From Chloroflexota bacterium (GTDB lineage: Bacteria; Chloroflexota; Ktedonobacteria; Ktedonobacterales; Ktedonobacteraceae), in NCBI GenBank assembly GCA_005879655.1, contig VBJK01000275.1, forward strand, positions 1-6,636: a DNA stretch of 6,636 nt. Direction: 5' to 3'. Position numbers and translations under genes: made by a program. Shown here piece by piece: positions 1-6,208 of this stretch. The notes beneath the pieces are model-generated. The model worked only from the letters and a program-made list of their open reading frames with translations, was not told the DNA's origin and made no database searches. Numbering within the stretch: the first letter of the stretch is position 1; the number at the start of each line of letters is the position of its first letter.

Positions 1-441
1 TAAAGCATGTTGTATATCTGGCCTTATATTGCGTAGCATGTCCTTCATTATTAAGAGCCGAATACCTTCCTTCTCTGCTTGCCTTCTTGCGCCATTTGAG
101 TAATCGCTTGTCGTTACAAAAATACCAAATTGTGATGGAATTCCTACATCTTTCAGTTCTCCAACAAACGCATCAATATATTCTACTCCAATACGCTTCT
201 TCTCATTTTTACATTCAAATGCCCATCGAACAGGATATCCACATACTTCAGAACTGAGTAACACATCTATTTCACGTGTGAGTTCCTGGCTACCGATTGG
301 TGCAAGCTTCACATTGCGCTCAACTTTTACACCATCACCTTCATGCATACTCGCGACAATAGCCTCAATCATCCTTCCCTTTGAAACAGTAGACTGTGTT
401 CCCGATGTTGTGTGATTAAAATGTTTCTTGGCTTTACTCAT
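1..441 (-). CDS. Mrr-type restriction endonuclease-like protein (C-terminus beyond window)
   Basis: The reading frame is open for 147 codons from an ATG at 441 to the left edge, so the C-terminus is missing. The visible part has a PD-(D/E)XK nuclease pattern: E57-I-D59 in REIDVLL, then the strand motif FECKN with E76 and K78. After that comes IGVEYIDAFVGELKDVG and FGIFVTTSDYSNGARRQAEK, which follows the layout of the Mrr_cat/restriction endonuclease family (ECK, then a helix, then a VT...F/Y..GA...A core). D59, E76 and K78 are the likely metal-binding and catalytic residues. Residues 1-20 are polar and probably disordered. The start is supported by AAGGAA 4 bases upstream and AGGAG further out. 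Family knowledge suggests DNA cleavage, possibly of modified or foreign DNA. No methyltransferase is visible, so a modification-dependent or repair-type nuclease is as likely as a classical restriction enzyme. The fold is well supported; the specificity is unknown. Confidence 0.8.
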   Translation of the reverse strand, partial: MSKAKKHFNHTTSGTQSTVSKGRMIEAIVASMHEGDGVKVERNVKLAPIGSQELTREIDVLLSSEVCGYPVRWAFECKNEKKRIGVEYIDAFVGELKDVGIPSQFGIFVTTSDYSNGARRQAEKEGIRLLIMKDMLRNIRPDIQHAL

Positions 442-484
442 ATCGTTCCTTAACTCTCCTACCTGGATATATGTAACATATTTT

Positions 485-515
485 ATTATAAATCGAACAG
501 TGTTGAGACTTACAA
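485..515 (-). promoter_or_regulatory. Possible promoter of the endonuclease gene
   Basis: Read on the minus strand, a perfect TATAAT -10 box (485-490) has TTGTAA (510-515) upstream. The 19-base spacer is longer than ideal. The region is AT-rich, and transcription would start near 478, giving a leader of about 37 bases. The -10 is convincing and the -35 is weak. Confidence 0.45.
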
Positions 516-552
516 ATCGAGTGACGACGAACTGAGAAAATCAGAGGTTAAC

Positions 553-569
553 ACTTTTAGAACAAAAGT
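553..569. repeat. Short perfect inverted repeat in the gap between the endonuclease and HEPN genes
   Basis: ACTTTT and AAAAGT flank the 5-base loop AGAAC. There is no T-run after it on either strand, so it is not a standard terminator. It could be an operator upstream of the endonuclease promoter or a weak transcript end for the HEPN gene. The rest of the 442-643 gap shows nothing recognisable. Confidence 0.25.
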
Positions 570-643
570 CGGCACTCCCCATCTAGTTAGGATCATGGCT
601 GTACCTCATCCGTATGCTCCGCAGCAGTGTCCCTTAACCACGG

Positions 644-1291
644 CTACAGAGTTGGCACGATATATCGCTGCTCAATATCCCATAAGAGCCGGAGCGGATC
701 ACCTACCGCGAAGAGTCCTGTGGTACCCTTGTATGCGATGAGCGGCATCCCCTCATGAATTGCACGATGCAGGCTATACCTTCCCCATATTGCGCGGTGT
801 CTCGGTTGGCCGTTTCTGAAGGTGAACCGCCCACCATGCGCCCCCGCATTCCGACAGTGGTACAGGAACTCCCATAGTGGCTCCGTATTGTGGAATTTTT
901 CTGTTGCTTCGTATGCATGAACTAGTAGAGCTGATACCGCAGAAAGCTTTAGATCATCCACCAAGTGTGCAATGTTTGCTCCTAATTGGCGCATAGTAGC
1001 AAAGGCATCTATCGTAATGCGCTGGTCTTGGAACTCGGACACTAAGACCAGCGGTGGGTGTAGCTCTTCGATAGACGCCGCCTTTAAGCGCTCGATAAGT
1101 TCAGTATTGCCTCTGCTTCTTGCATCAGCGAGAAGCTCCTGGTATGTAGCATCAGGAAGTTCCTTTAGCGAGAGAGATATGCCAGCAGCGCCAAACTCTT
1201 TGAACGCAAGCAAGAGAACTTCATAATTCAACACCATGTGGAAAAAAGGTGAATTTCGTTGGAATTGATAGAGAAGGATACTTGTACTCAT
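644..1291 (-). CDS. Uncharacterised protein with a HEPN-like RNxxxH motif
   Basis: I do not recognise the family. With an ATG start at 1291 the product has 215 residues. A GGAG lies 9 bases upstream, whereas the further in-frame extension to 1423 has no convincing ribosome site at its ATG codons and looks non-genic. The key feature is LYHCRNAGAHGGRFTF, in which R147, N148 and H152 form the R-polar-xxx-H signature of HEPN domains. The preceding stretch (about 95-145) is predicted to be helical (AFATMRQLGANIAHLVDDL, then SALLVHAYEATEKF), as expected for the helical bundle. Many HEPN proteins are RNases in toxin-antitoxin or phage-defence systems, though some are not catalytic. No signal peptide or membrane helix is seen, so it is probably cytosolic. 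No antitoxin-like nucleotidyltransferase gene is adjacent. Its neighbours, a Mrr-like nuclease and a STAND remnant on the same strand, suggest a defence context. The motif is clear; RNase activity is inference. Confidence 0.6.
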   Translation of the reverse strand: MSTSILLYQFQRNSPFFHMVLNYEVLLLAFKEFGAAGISLSLKELPDATYQELLADARSRGNTELIERLKAASIEELHPPLVLVSEFQDQRITIDAFATMRQLGANIAHLVDDLKLSAVSALLVHAYEATEKFHNTEPLWEFLYHCRNAGAHGGRFTFRNGQPRHRAIWGRYSLHRAIHEGMPLIAYKGTTGLFAVGDPLRLLWDIEQRYIVPTL

Positions 1292-1439
1292 CGGGAGAAT
1301 CTCCATTTCTGTATGTAAGAGTATGGGCGGGATGGAACCCCCTTGCAACTGTATCTTGATCTGTATGGCTCTGGAAACTGCACCAGAGGATAGTTTTTGA
1401 GGCATCGCTGTATAAGGCACCAAGCCTCTCTGTAAGCAG

Positions 1440-1468
1440 AGTATAAGCTAAGCTTAAGATTACTGCAA
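1440..1468 (-). promoter_or_regulatory. Possible promoter of the HEPN-like gene
   Basis: On the minus strand TTGCAG (1463-1468) and TATACT (1440-1445) are separated by exactly 17 bases. Transcription would begin near 1433, leaving a leader of about 140 bases before the preferred start at 1291. The -35 box overlaps the final codons of the truncated STAND gene. The match is moderate. Confidence 0.35.
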
Positions 1469-1947
1469 GACTATGAAGAGTGCTGTCAACACTAGACTGA
1501 CCCCGCTATCCAGCCGATGAGCGGGCAGAGCTGCCTGTCTCCTTACCGTCAGGGTAATATCATCAACCATCTCGACTCCGCATGAAAGACCGCTGACTGC
1601 CTGCGGTTGAGACAGCGCCGTTGCCTGACCTGCTTTGAGTGCATTGGCCAGCCGTGTGAGCACATCCTCTTGCTCAGTGAAGAATGGATTGCGGGGGTAT
1701 GGGATGTTCCATATCGATGGGAGCGTTGCCGCCAGAGGAACGTCTGATGAAGACTGGCCACTGCTCACTCCCAGTTGCGCGGCGATACTCCTCAATTGAG
1801 CATTCCCACCATTGTAGGCCAATGCGGCCATGATCAGTTCCTCTAACCGGCCTTGCGCCTGTGCCCATCGAAGCAACTCAAAGACGTCGGGAATGCGCTG
1901 ATCAGGGCCGCTTGGAGCTGTTTCTTTTGTGGGCCATCCAGTTGCAT
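1460..1947 (-). pseudogene. Broken EAD1-STAND (NB-ARC-like) signalling ATPase, N-terminal remnant
   Basis: An ATG at 1947 with AGGAG 12 bases upstream begins MQLDGPQKKQLQAALISAFP, the usual opening of an Effector-Associated Domain 1. This frame then leaves the family at about 1888. The family resumes in another frame as DVFELLRWAQAQGRLEELI and AALAYNGGNAQLRSIAAQL, the second half of EAD1. Roughly 25-30 residues of the domain middle are missing, so an out-of-frame deletion is likely. The second frame continues through IPYPRNPFFTEQEDVLTRL and LSQPQAVSGL, the linker that normally leads into the Walker A motif (GGIGKT type). At about 1586 similarity stops, and an unrelated tail runs to a TAA at 1460. 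The P-loop, the rest of the NTPase and the TPR repeats are absent. EAD1-STAND proteins are thought to act as conflict or defence switches with a separate effector. This copy cannot work. The frame reaching a GTG at 1970-1972 is open but is not the native N-terminus. Confidence 0.7.
1502..1525. repeat. GC-rich hairpin in the unrelated tail of the STAND remnant
   Basis: CCCGCT-ATC pairs with GAT-G-AGCGGG around the loop CAGCC, giving a 9-bp stem with one bulged G. No T-run follows on either strand, so it is not a canonical terminator. It lies in the segment after similarity to STAND proteins stops and may mark the end of inserted or rearranged DNA. Confidence 0.35.
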
Positions 1948-1972
1948 CGTGTCTCTGCTCTCCTGCGATCAC

Positions 1973-2344
1973 TCATTGCTGTCTTGCCGTATAGCTCAAC
2001 GAAATATACCTACAGTATAGACAATTCTGGCTCATCAAGCAAGAAGCCAGTGTATCAGAACATGCCGAGGTCATCCCATCAGCTCCCAGATCCGGCACAC
2101 CAACGAGATCCAGAATGCATGGCCCATGTGTGCGCGTCGGGAGATCCGGCGCTCGCACACCACAGTCAACCACAGACAGCCGATGAGACAACACTCACAC
2201 ACCGGCACTGACAAAACACCACGTTCTCAATGCGACTCCTTTGTTTCACCAGTCATCCAGATCGGCACAGCCTCGCGGCCTTTTAACACTCACAGAGAAG
2301 GACAAGATGGGCGTTCTGTATTGTTAGCAATAAATACCTGTTCA
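1973..2344. other. Intergenic region between divergent genes
   Basis: This stretch separates the leftward STAND remnant from the rightward globin-que genes. Open frames exist, but they are low-complexity and rich in S, H, R and C, with no recognisable domain or ribosome site. A 9-base direct repeat, AGATCCGGC, occurs at 2088 and 2142. Apart from the leftward promoter candidate I see no RNA gene or mobile end here. Confidence 0.5.
2014..2042 (-). promoter_or_regulatory. Possible promoter of the EAD1-STAND remnant
   Basis: On the minus strand TTGCTT (2037-2042) and TATACT (2014-2019) are 17 bases apart, with transcription predicted near 2006. This is about 60 bases ahead of the EAD1 start codon at 1947. 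The -35 matches only at TTG, so this is a modest candidate. Confidence 0.4.
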
Positions 2345-2374
2345 TTGATTTTTACATGTAAAATACCATATAAT
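2345..2374 (+). promoter_or_regulatory. Sigma70-like promoter for globin-queA-queG
   Basis: TTGATT (2345-2350) and a perfect TATAAT (2369-2374) are separated by 18 bases in an AT-rich patch, so transcription should start near 2381. The leader of about 150 bases holds nested inverted repeats: TGGAAG at 2425 with CTTCCA at 2473, and CACTC at 2436 with GAGTG at 2454. These could fold into one structured element. It is the only clear promoter seen upstream of the globin and que genes. Confidence 0.6.
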
Positions 2375-2529
2375 TACGTTAGTACTATCTTGGCCTACTG
2401 CTTCTGTCTCTGCTGTATGGTCAGTGGAAGGCTCTCACTCCTTTACTCTGGAAGAGTGTCTTTTACACGTTGCTTCCAGACGAAAAGGCGTCACTCACTC
2501 TGTCAAAATGAAAGAGGAAAAAGACTCTC

Positions 2530-3004
2530 ATGGATGTTGGATTGTTGAGAAAAAGTTTCGACCTGATTGCCCCAACCAAAGAAGCATTCGCGCACGCGTT
2601 TTATGCCCGTCTCTTTGAGCAGTATCCCGCTCTTCGACCACTCTATTCACAAGACATCAGCGTGCAGGCTCGTTCGTTCGCCGCAACATTGCAGATGATC
2701 GTCTCGGCAGTCGAGCGCGAAGAAGATCTTGTCTCGGCTGTGCGCAAATTGGGGGTCAAGCATGTCTGCTATGGGGCCAAAGCCGCACACTATCCGCTTG
2801 TTGGAGCAGTCCTGCTCGATACCTGAGCGTGCCTACTTGGGCAATGGGTTTACACCTGCCATGCAGCAGACTTGGGCCAGTGCCTATCAGTTCATCAGCA
2901 CGCAGATGATCCAAGCTGCTGAAACTGGAGAGCTTTTAAGAGAAAAAGATGGAAAGAGCTTAAAGAGCTTTTCGCAAGCTTGCACAAAAGAGGTCCATCA
3001 CTAG
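2530..3004 (+). pseudogene. Single-domain globin (flavohaemoglobin-like), frameshifted
   Basis: The first frame starts at an ATG with GAGG 12 bases upstream and reads MDVGLLRKSFDLIAPTKEAF, then HAFYARLFEQYPALRPLY, a typical globin A-B-C helix opening. A Tyr near position 25 sits where flavohaemoglobins carry their B10 Tyr. KLGVKHVCYGAKAAHYPLVG contains the likely proximal haem His (H78). The frame ends at TGA 2824-2826 in the middle of the domain. The +1 frame then continues the globin as ERAYLGNGFTPAMQQTWASA and YQFISTQMIQAAETGELL to a TAG at 3002-3004. The joined product would be about 158 residues, normal for a globin with a short tail. One Leu codon appears to be missing at the junction, which suits a 2-base loss. 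Such globins bind O2 or NO and often act in NO detoxification. As written, the protein lacks its G-H helices and should not fold. A sequencing error is the main alternative. Confidence 0.75.
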
Positions 3005-3049
3005 ATGGCTCGTGCAAAAATGCTCATATCCCTCCATAAGGAGATACCT

Positions 3050-4141
3050 ATGTCAGTATCCACCCAGTGCTACGACTTTGAAATTCCACCAGAACGTGTA
3101 GCGGCACACCCACGTCCCAAAGCTTCACAGCTTCTCCTGACATACACAAAAGCTACAGGAGAGATCAATCACTCCACCTTTTCCCGTCTTGGAGCATTTC
3201 TCCATCCTGGAGATGTGATGGTGTTCAACGATTCCAAGGTGCTTCCAGCGAAGGTGCATCTTTGTGGAGAGAAGTGGTCTGGACAATTCCTTATTCTCCT
3301 GCGCCCGTATGCCTTTCCTGATGAGCAGTGTCTCTTGCTCAAAGAGGTGCAGGTCATCTCCTCTGCTCAACGCTTCGAACCCGGGAGCATCCTCCCTCTT
3401 ATGGGTGGTGCCCAATTCGCAGTACAGGGTGTTATCCAGAGTGCAGAGGAGTATACACACTACCGAGGAGTGCTTCATTTTCCCGAAGCCAAGCCTACGA
3501 CCCTGGAAGCATATTTGAACACGTGGGGTGAATTACCCCTGCCACCGTATCTCAACCGACCTACCCTCCCACAGGATAGACAGGATTATCAGACCAGCTA
3601 TGCATCTCACCCAGGGTCCATCGCGGCCCCGACTGCTGGTCTCCATTTCTCTCCCGCTCTTTTGCATCACCTTGCTCTCGCAGAGATTGAATTGCTTCGG
3701 GTAACGCTCCACATCGGCTACGGAACATTCCGTGCATTTTCCACTGCTACGGTTGAGGAGCATCATATGGACCCGGAGCACTACTCTGTCTCCAAAGAGA
3801 CGGCGTTGTCGCTTTGGAGGGCGTTGCGAGAGGGGCGACGAGTGATCGCTGTTGGAACGACCAGCGCCAGGACACTCGAAACGGTGGCGGACACACTCTG
3901 CTCGGATGTTGCACCATCGGGCGACCTAGTGGGGGAATCGCGTCTCTTCATCTATCCGCCTTTCACGTTTCGGGTCCTGAGTGGATTGATCACCAACTTC
4001 CACTATCCCAGGACAAGTGTGCTTGCGCTAACCGCTGCCATGTGCGGAGGCCGAGATATTCTGATCGACACCATCTACCAAGAGGCCCTTAGACGCGACT
4101 ATCTCTGGTTCTCATATGGCGATGCCATGCTCATTTACTAA
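3050..4141 (+). CDS. queA: tRNA preQ1(34) S-adenosylmethionine ribosyltransferase-isomerase QueA
   Basis: QueA transfers and isomerises the ribosyl part of S-adenosylmethionine onto preQ1 at the wobble position of tRNAs for Asp, Asn, His and Tyr, making epoxyqueuosine. The 363-residue product is close to family length. Family blocks appear in order: YDFEIPPERVAAHP (8-21), FLHPGDVMVFNDSKVLPAKV (50-69), GELPLPPYL (160-168), HPGSIAAPTAGLHF (187-200), LHIGYGTFRAF (220-230), HHMDPEHY (238-245), VGTTSARTLE (268-277) and LITNFHYPRTSVL (313-325). All are intact. The start at 3050 is fixed by AAGGAG 6 bases upstream; the 15 extra in-frame codons from 3005 have no such signal and do not match the family. 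It begins 45 bases after the globin stop and 34 bases separate it from queG, so it is probably co-transcribed with both. It is a cytosolic enzyme, and identity is very secure. Confidence 0.97.
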   Translation: MSVSTQCYDFEIPPERVAAHPRPKASQLLLTYTKATGEINHSTFSRLGAFLHPGDVMVFNDSKVLPAKVHLCGEKWSGQFLILLRPYAFPDEQCLLLKEVQVISSAQRFEPGSILPLMGGAQFAVQGVIQSAEEYTHYRGVLHFPEAKPTTLEAYLNTWGELPLPPYLNRPTLPQDRQDYQTSYASHPGSIAAPTAGLHFSPALLHHLALAEIELLRVTLHIGYGTFRAFSTATVEEHHMDPEHYSVSKETALSLWRALREGRRVIAVGTTSARTLETVADTLCSDVAPSGDLVGESRLFIYPPFTFRVLSGLITNFHYPRTSVLALTAAMCGGRDILIDTIYQEALRRDYLWFSYGDAMLIY

Positions 4142-4175
4142 CGAAATAAAGCCTGCGACTAAGGAGCATACAAAG

Positions 4176-5330
4176 ATGAGTCATTTGCAAGAGGAAGACT
4201 GGGTTGCATTCAGGGACGAGTTGCTTCGAGAAGCAAAGCGGCGCGGCTTTGTCGCAGCGGGCATTGCGAGCGTAGAACCCTACACGCAGGAACGCGAATG
4301 GGCGATCCAGGCTCTTGAGACAGGCCGTATGGAAGGCATGGACTGGTATACACGTCACCATATTGAGATGGCGTCCGACTTTCGAGCACAGTTTCCTTGG
4401 GTGCAATCGGTTCTCTCCCTCGCTTGGCCGTATCGACCATCTGCCACACCAGGACTCCCGATGATTCCACTTGCGAGCGTCGCAGGCAGACCACGTGGGA
4501 GGATTTCTGGCTATGCCTGCACGACGAATGGCACAGACGGGAACAGGAGGACACTGGACTACCACATCCATCTTTCCAGAGCGTGCGCCGCACTGCGTGA
4601 CTGGATACGCCAATCGTATCCCGATGCGAAAGCGTTGCATCAGGTCGATCACAAGCACTCGTTTGACCGCGCTTGTGCCGTGCGTGCAGGCTTGGGATTT
4701 ACTGGCAAGCACGCGCAACTCTTGACAGCTTCAGCGGGCTCCTATGTGTTTTTAGCGGAGCTGCTTCTCTCGCTCCCTCTGCCTCCAACTTCACCAACAA
4801 AGCGCAACTGTGGGACGTGTAGCGCCTGCCTGCCTGCCTGTCCCACAGGTGCCATTCTTGCTCCTGGTGTGATAGATGGGCCACGCTGTATCGCCTATCT
4901 GACAATTGAGCATCGAGGGGCTATTCCTGAACATCTTCGTTCACTCATGGGAACCTGGATTTTTGGGTGCGACGTGTGTCAGGAGGCTTGTCCAATCAAC
5001 AAGCGATTAGCACCAACTCCCTTAGAGTGTGGGGATGCAACCACAGCGAGAGGGCCAGTTCCTTATCCGGATCTTGTCGAATGTCTCGAACTCACTCAGC
5101 AGGAATTCGAGAAGCGGTTTGCGTATACCCCTGTGTGGCGAACTGGACGAGAGGGCCTAGCTCGTAATGCTGCAATTGCTCTTGGTAATGCTGGTGACAC
5201 TGAAGCCATTCCTGCTCTCGAAACCGCTCTACAGAGCGATCCCGACCTCGTTGTTCGTGAGTCGGCAGCATGGTCGCTCGCCACATTGAAAAGCGGCAGA
5301 GTGCGAAGTTCGCATGACCCGTTTTCGTAG
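4176..5330 (+). CDS. queG: Epoxyqueuosine reductase QueG with C-terminal HEAT-like repeats
   Basis: QueG reduces epoxyqueuosine in tRNA to queuosine, using a cobalamin cofactor and two [4Fe-4S] clusters; it is the step after QueA. The 384-residue product carries CGTCSACLPACPTGAI (C212, C215, C218, C222) and GCDVCQEACPINK (C265, C268, C272), with C238 (GPRCIAYLTIEHRG) as the eighth ligand. RAGLGFTGKHAQLL (170-183) is the QueG signature. The nearby D158 in QVDHKHSFDRA sits where the family has its conserved catalytic Asp. The C-terminus has alpha-helical repeat units, LARNAAIALGNAGDTEAIPA and VVRESAAWSLATL, as in longer QueG proteins that grip the tRNA. An unusual polar stretch of about 8 extra residues (TTNGTDGN, near 117-124) lies where homologues usually read YA-x-G-x-DYH. 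AAGGAG with a 9-base spacer supports the ATG at 4176; the 20 upstream codons overlap queA in another frame and are not native. Confidence 0.95.
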   Translation: MSHLQEEDWVAFRDELLREAKRRGFVAAGIASVEPYTQEREWAIQALETGRMEGMDWYTRHHIEMASDFRAQFPWVQSVLSLAWPYRPSATPGLPMIPLASVAGRPRGRISGYACTTNGTDGNRRTLDYHIHLSRACAALRDWIRQSYPDAKALHQVDHKHSFDRACAVRAGLGFTGKHAQLLTASAGSYVFLAELLLSLPLPPTSPTKRNCGTCSACLPACPTGAILAPGVIDGPRCIAYLTIEHRGAIPEHLRSLMGTWIFGCDVCQEACPINKRLAPTPLECGDATTARGPVPYPDLVECLELTQQEFEKRFAYTPVWRTGREGLARNAAIALGNAGDTEAIPALETALQSDPDLVVRESAAWSLATLKSGRVRSSHDPFS

Positions 5331-5391
5331 AGTGCTCGAAGCTTGGCCATGAGCAGCATCATGGTGAGATCACTGGTGCGCCTCGTCTCTT

Positions 5392-5415
5392 AACGAACGA
5401 ACAATGCTCGTCGTT
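5392..5415 (+). terminator. Weak hairpin downstream of queG
   Basis: AACGAACGA pairs with TCGTCGTT (one bulged A) around the loop ACAATGC, about 60 bases after the queG stop. The following bases, TGCGTTGTC, are only mildly T-rich. It is a possible but weak end for the que transcript. Confidence 0.25.
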
Positions 5416-5448
5416 TGCGTTGTCATTGCCTACAATGCGAATACCTAC

Positions 5449-5484
5449 AAAAAAATGGCATTGCATTACAAATCACCCAATGCC
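5449..5484 (-). terminator. Rho-independent terminator for leftward transcription
   Basis: On the minus strand GGCATTG pairs perfectly with CAATGCC around a 14-base loop, followed by ATTTTTTT (seven T from 5455 to 5449). This is a normal terminator layout and would stop transcripts coming from the PQQ side before they run into queG. No intact minus-strand gene ends just upstream, which suggests that a gene was lost here. Confidence 0.6.
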
Positions 5485-5618
5485 GATGGTAATCGGTGAG
5501 AGTCACACACCAGCCACGGACCTCAGCGATACGCCACGCTCTTCATCGACGAGACACAAAGAGAGCCACGAGAACCGCTCAGCCTGCGTTGCTTGTTCGG
5601 CCTCACGCGTTGGTCTCA

Positions 5619-5810
5619 TCATCGTGAACCGTCGAGGGTGCTCGTTGCCCACGAGACGACCCGGTTCCCGTCGTGAGTGCCGATCATCTCCACGATCTGC
5701 CAATGCGAACACAAGCGCTCACATTGCACAACCACGCGAATCTCCGCATCATCAATGACTACCCATTCTTGGCCATAGTATCGCTTCGCTAATACGTGGT
5801 CACCGCACAC
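5619..5810 (-). pseudogene. Possible degenerate transposase C-terminal fragment
   Basis: The frame reads GDHVLAKRYYGQEWVVIDDA, then EIRVVVQCERLCSHW. The pattern GQ-x-VxV...x-IxVxxxxxxxxxH resembles the small beta-barrel after the catalytic core in IS21/Mu-type transposases. No DDE core is found upstream in any minus frame, and the frame stops at 5619 without a family-like ending. The leftward terminator at 5449-5484 fits a former minus-strand gene. The resemblance is weak and could be chance. Confidence 0.22.
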
Positions 5811-5989
5811 CTACCCTGGACGCTCATTAATACCCATTGGATGACAAACAGTTCCACCGTATAACGAGGCCCGCCCTGATCAACCATGACTCCCGTGACA
5901 CCACGCGAGATCTGAGAGCGGATCTGCGATGGCCTCACTTTGAAGATCGTTGTCCTGCATTGACAATTTGTGGGGGTCGTGCTTCTGTG

Positions 5990-6015
5990 CTGGATGCTCA
6001 TACATGTTCATCCAG
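5990..6015. repeat. Perfect 7-bp inverted repeat after the PQQ gene stop
   Basis: CTGGATG and CATCCAG flank a 12-base loop, about 22 bases beyond the stop codon of the PQQ remnant. No T-run follows on the minus strand, so at best it is an RNA-end-protecting hairpin or an inefficient terminator of that gene. Confidence 0.35.
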
Positions 6016-6036
6016 GAATGCGTCTCAACCTCAGAT

Positions 6037-6204
6037 TTACGCTAGCGAGAAGGCATAGAGTTTGTTATCAGAAGAACCTACATAGACAACGCCATTGGTC
6101 ACTGCTGGTGAGGAGGAGCCGATCCTCCCGGCATCCGTAGGAGTAACCCATTCCTGGTGTCCGGTAGTAGCATTAAATGCATACAAGTTCTTGTCATAGG
6201 AAGT
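6037..6204 (-). pseudogene. C-terminal stump of a PQQ-type beta-propeller repeat protein
   Basis: Fifty-four codons read SYDKNLYAFNATTGHQEW, then GRIGSSSPAVTNGVVYVGS and SDNKLYAFSLA before a TAA. These are PQQ-repeat blades of the BamB/PQQ-like family (D-x-x-LYAF-x-xx-TG-x-x-xW, then SSPAV-x-xGVVYVGS). The final LYAF blade strand plus stop shows that this is the true C-terminus of the original protein. Similarity ends abruptly at S-Y-D around 6201-6204. The upstream codons, although open, are unrelated, and a homologue would have VYVG before SYD. The full protein normally has several more blades and often an N-terminal signal or kinase domain; none is here. The neighbouring IS110-family element to the right is the probable cause, and the missing part may lie beyond its far end. 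Confidence 0.8.
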
Positions 6205-6208
6205 ACGA

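Larger units (their letters stand above)
5331..6036. other. Gene-poor region between queG and the PQQ gene stump
   Basis: No intact gene is seen in these 700 bases. Open frames on both strands are short and composition-driven. The stretch contains a weak hairpin after queG, a good leftward terminator, a possible degenerate coding trace and a hairpin near the PQQ stop, each listed separately. The mix suggests decayed mobile or accessory DNA. Confidence 0.5.

Noticed and set aside
972..1226. Plus-strand frame opposite the HEPN-like gene
   Set aside because: It is the antisense shadow of the minus-strand gene, with no ribosome site or domain.
2088..2150. Direct repeat AGATCCGGC at 2088 and 2142 as an attachment site or iteron
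   Set aside because: There are only two copies of nine bases, not periodic, with no recombinase or replication gene nearby; compatible with chance.
2126..2548. A 140-codon plus-strand open frame before the globin gene
   Set aside because: It runs across the promoter and leader, is rich in S, R, C and H with no motif, and ends inside the globin start region; no ribosome site supports it.
2815..2830. Programmed +1 frameshift in the globin gene, like the one in release factor 2
   Set aside because: The RF2 signal needs a slippery CUU-UGA-C with an upstream Shine-Dalgarno stimulator; here it is ACC-TGA-G with none, and one residue of the globin would still be missing. A mutation is simpler.
4131..4718. 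A 195-codon open frame antisense to queG
   Set aside because: It lies opposite conserved queG coding sequence, has no domain character, and is the usual shadow of a GC-biased gene.
3050..5330. queA-queG as part of a 7-deazaguanine DNA modification (dpd) system linked to the nuclease at the left
   Set aside because: QueA and QueG act on tRNA in the final queuosine steps; no dpd insertion genes are present, and the nuclease is on the opposite strand more than 2.5 kb away.
5420..5758. A 112-codon plus-strand open frame after queG
   Set aside because: Its composition (R, S, T, H) is that of random sequence, it crosses the terminator hairpin, and it matches no family.
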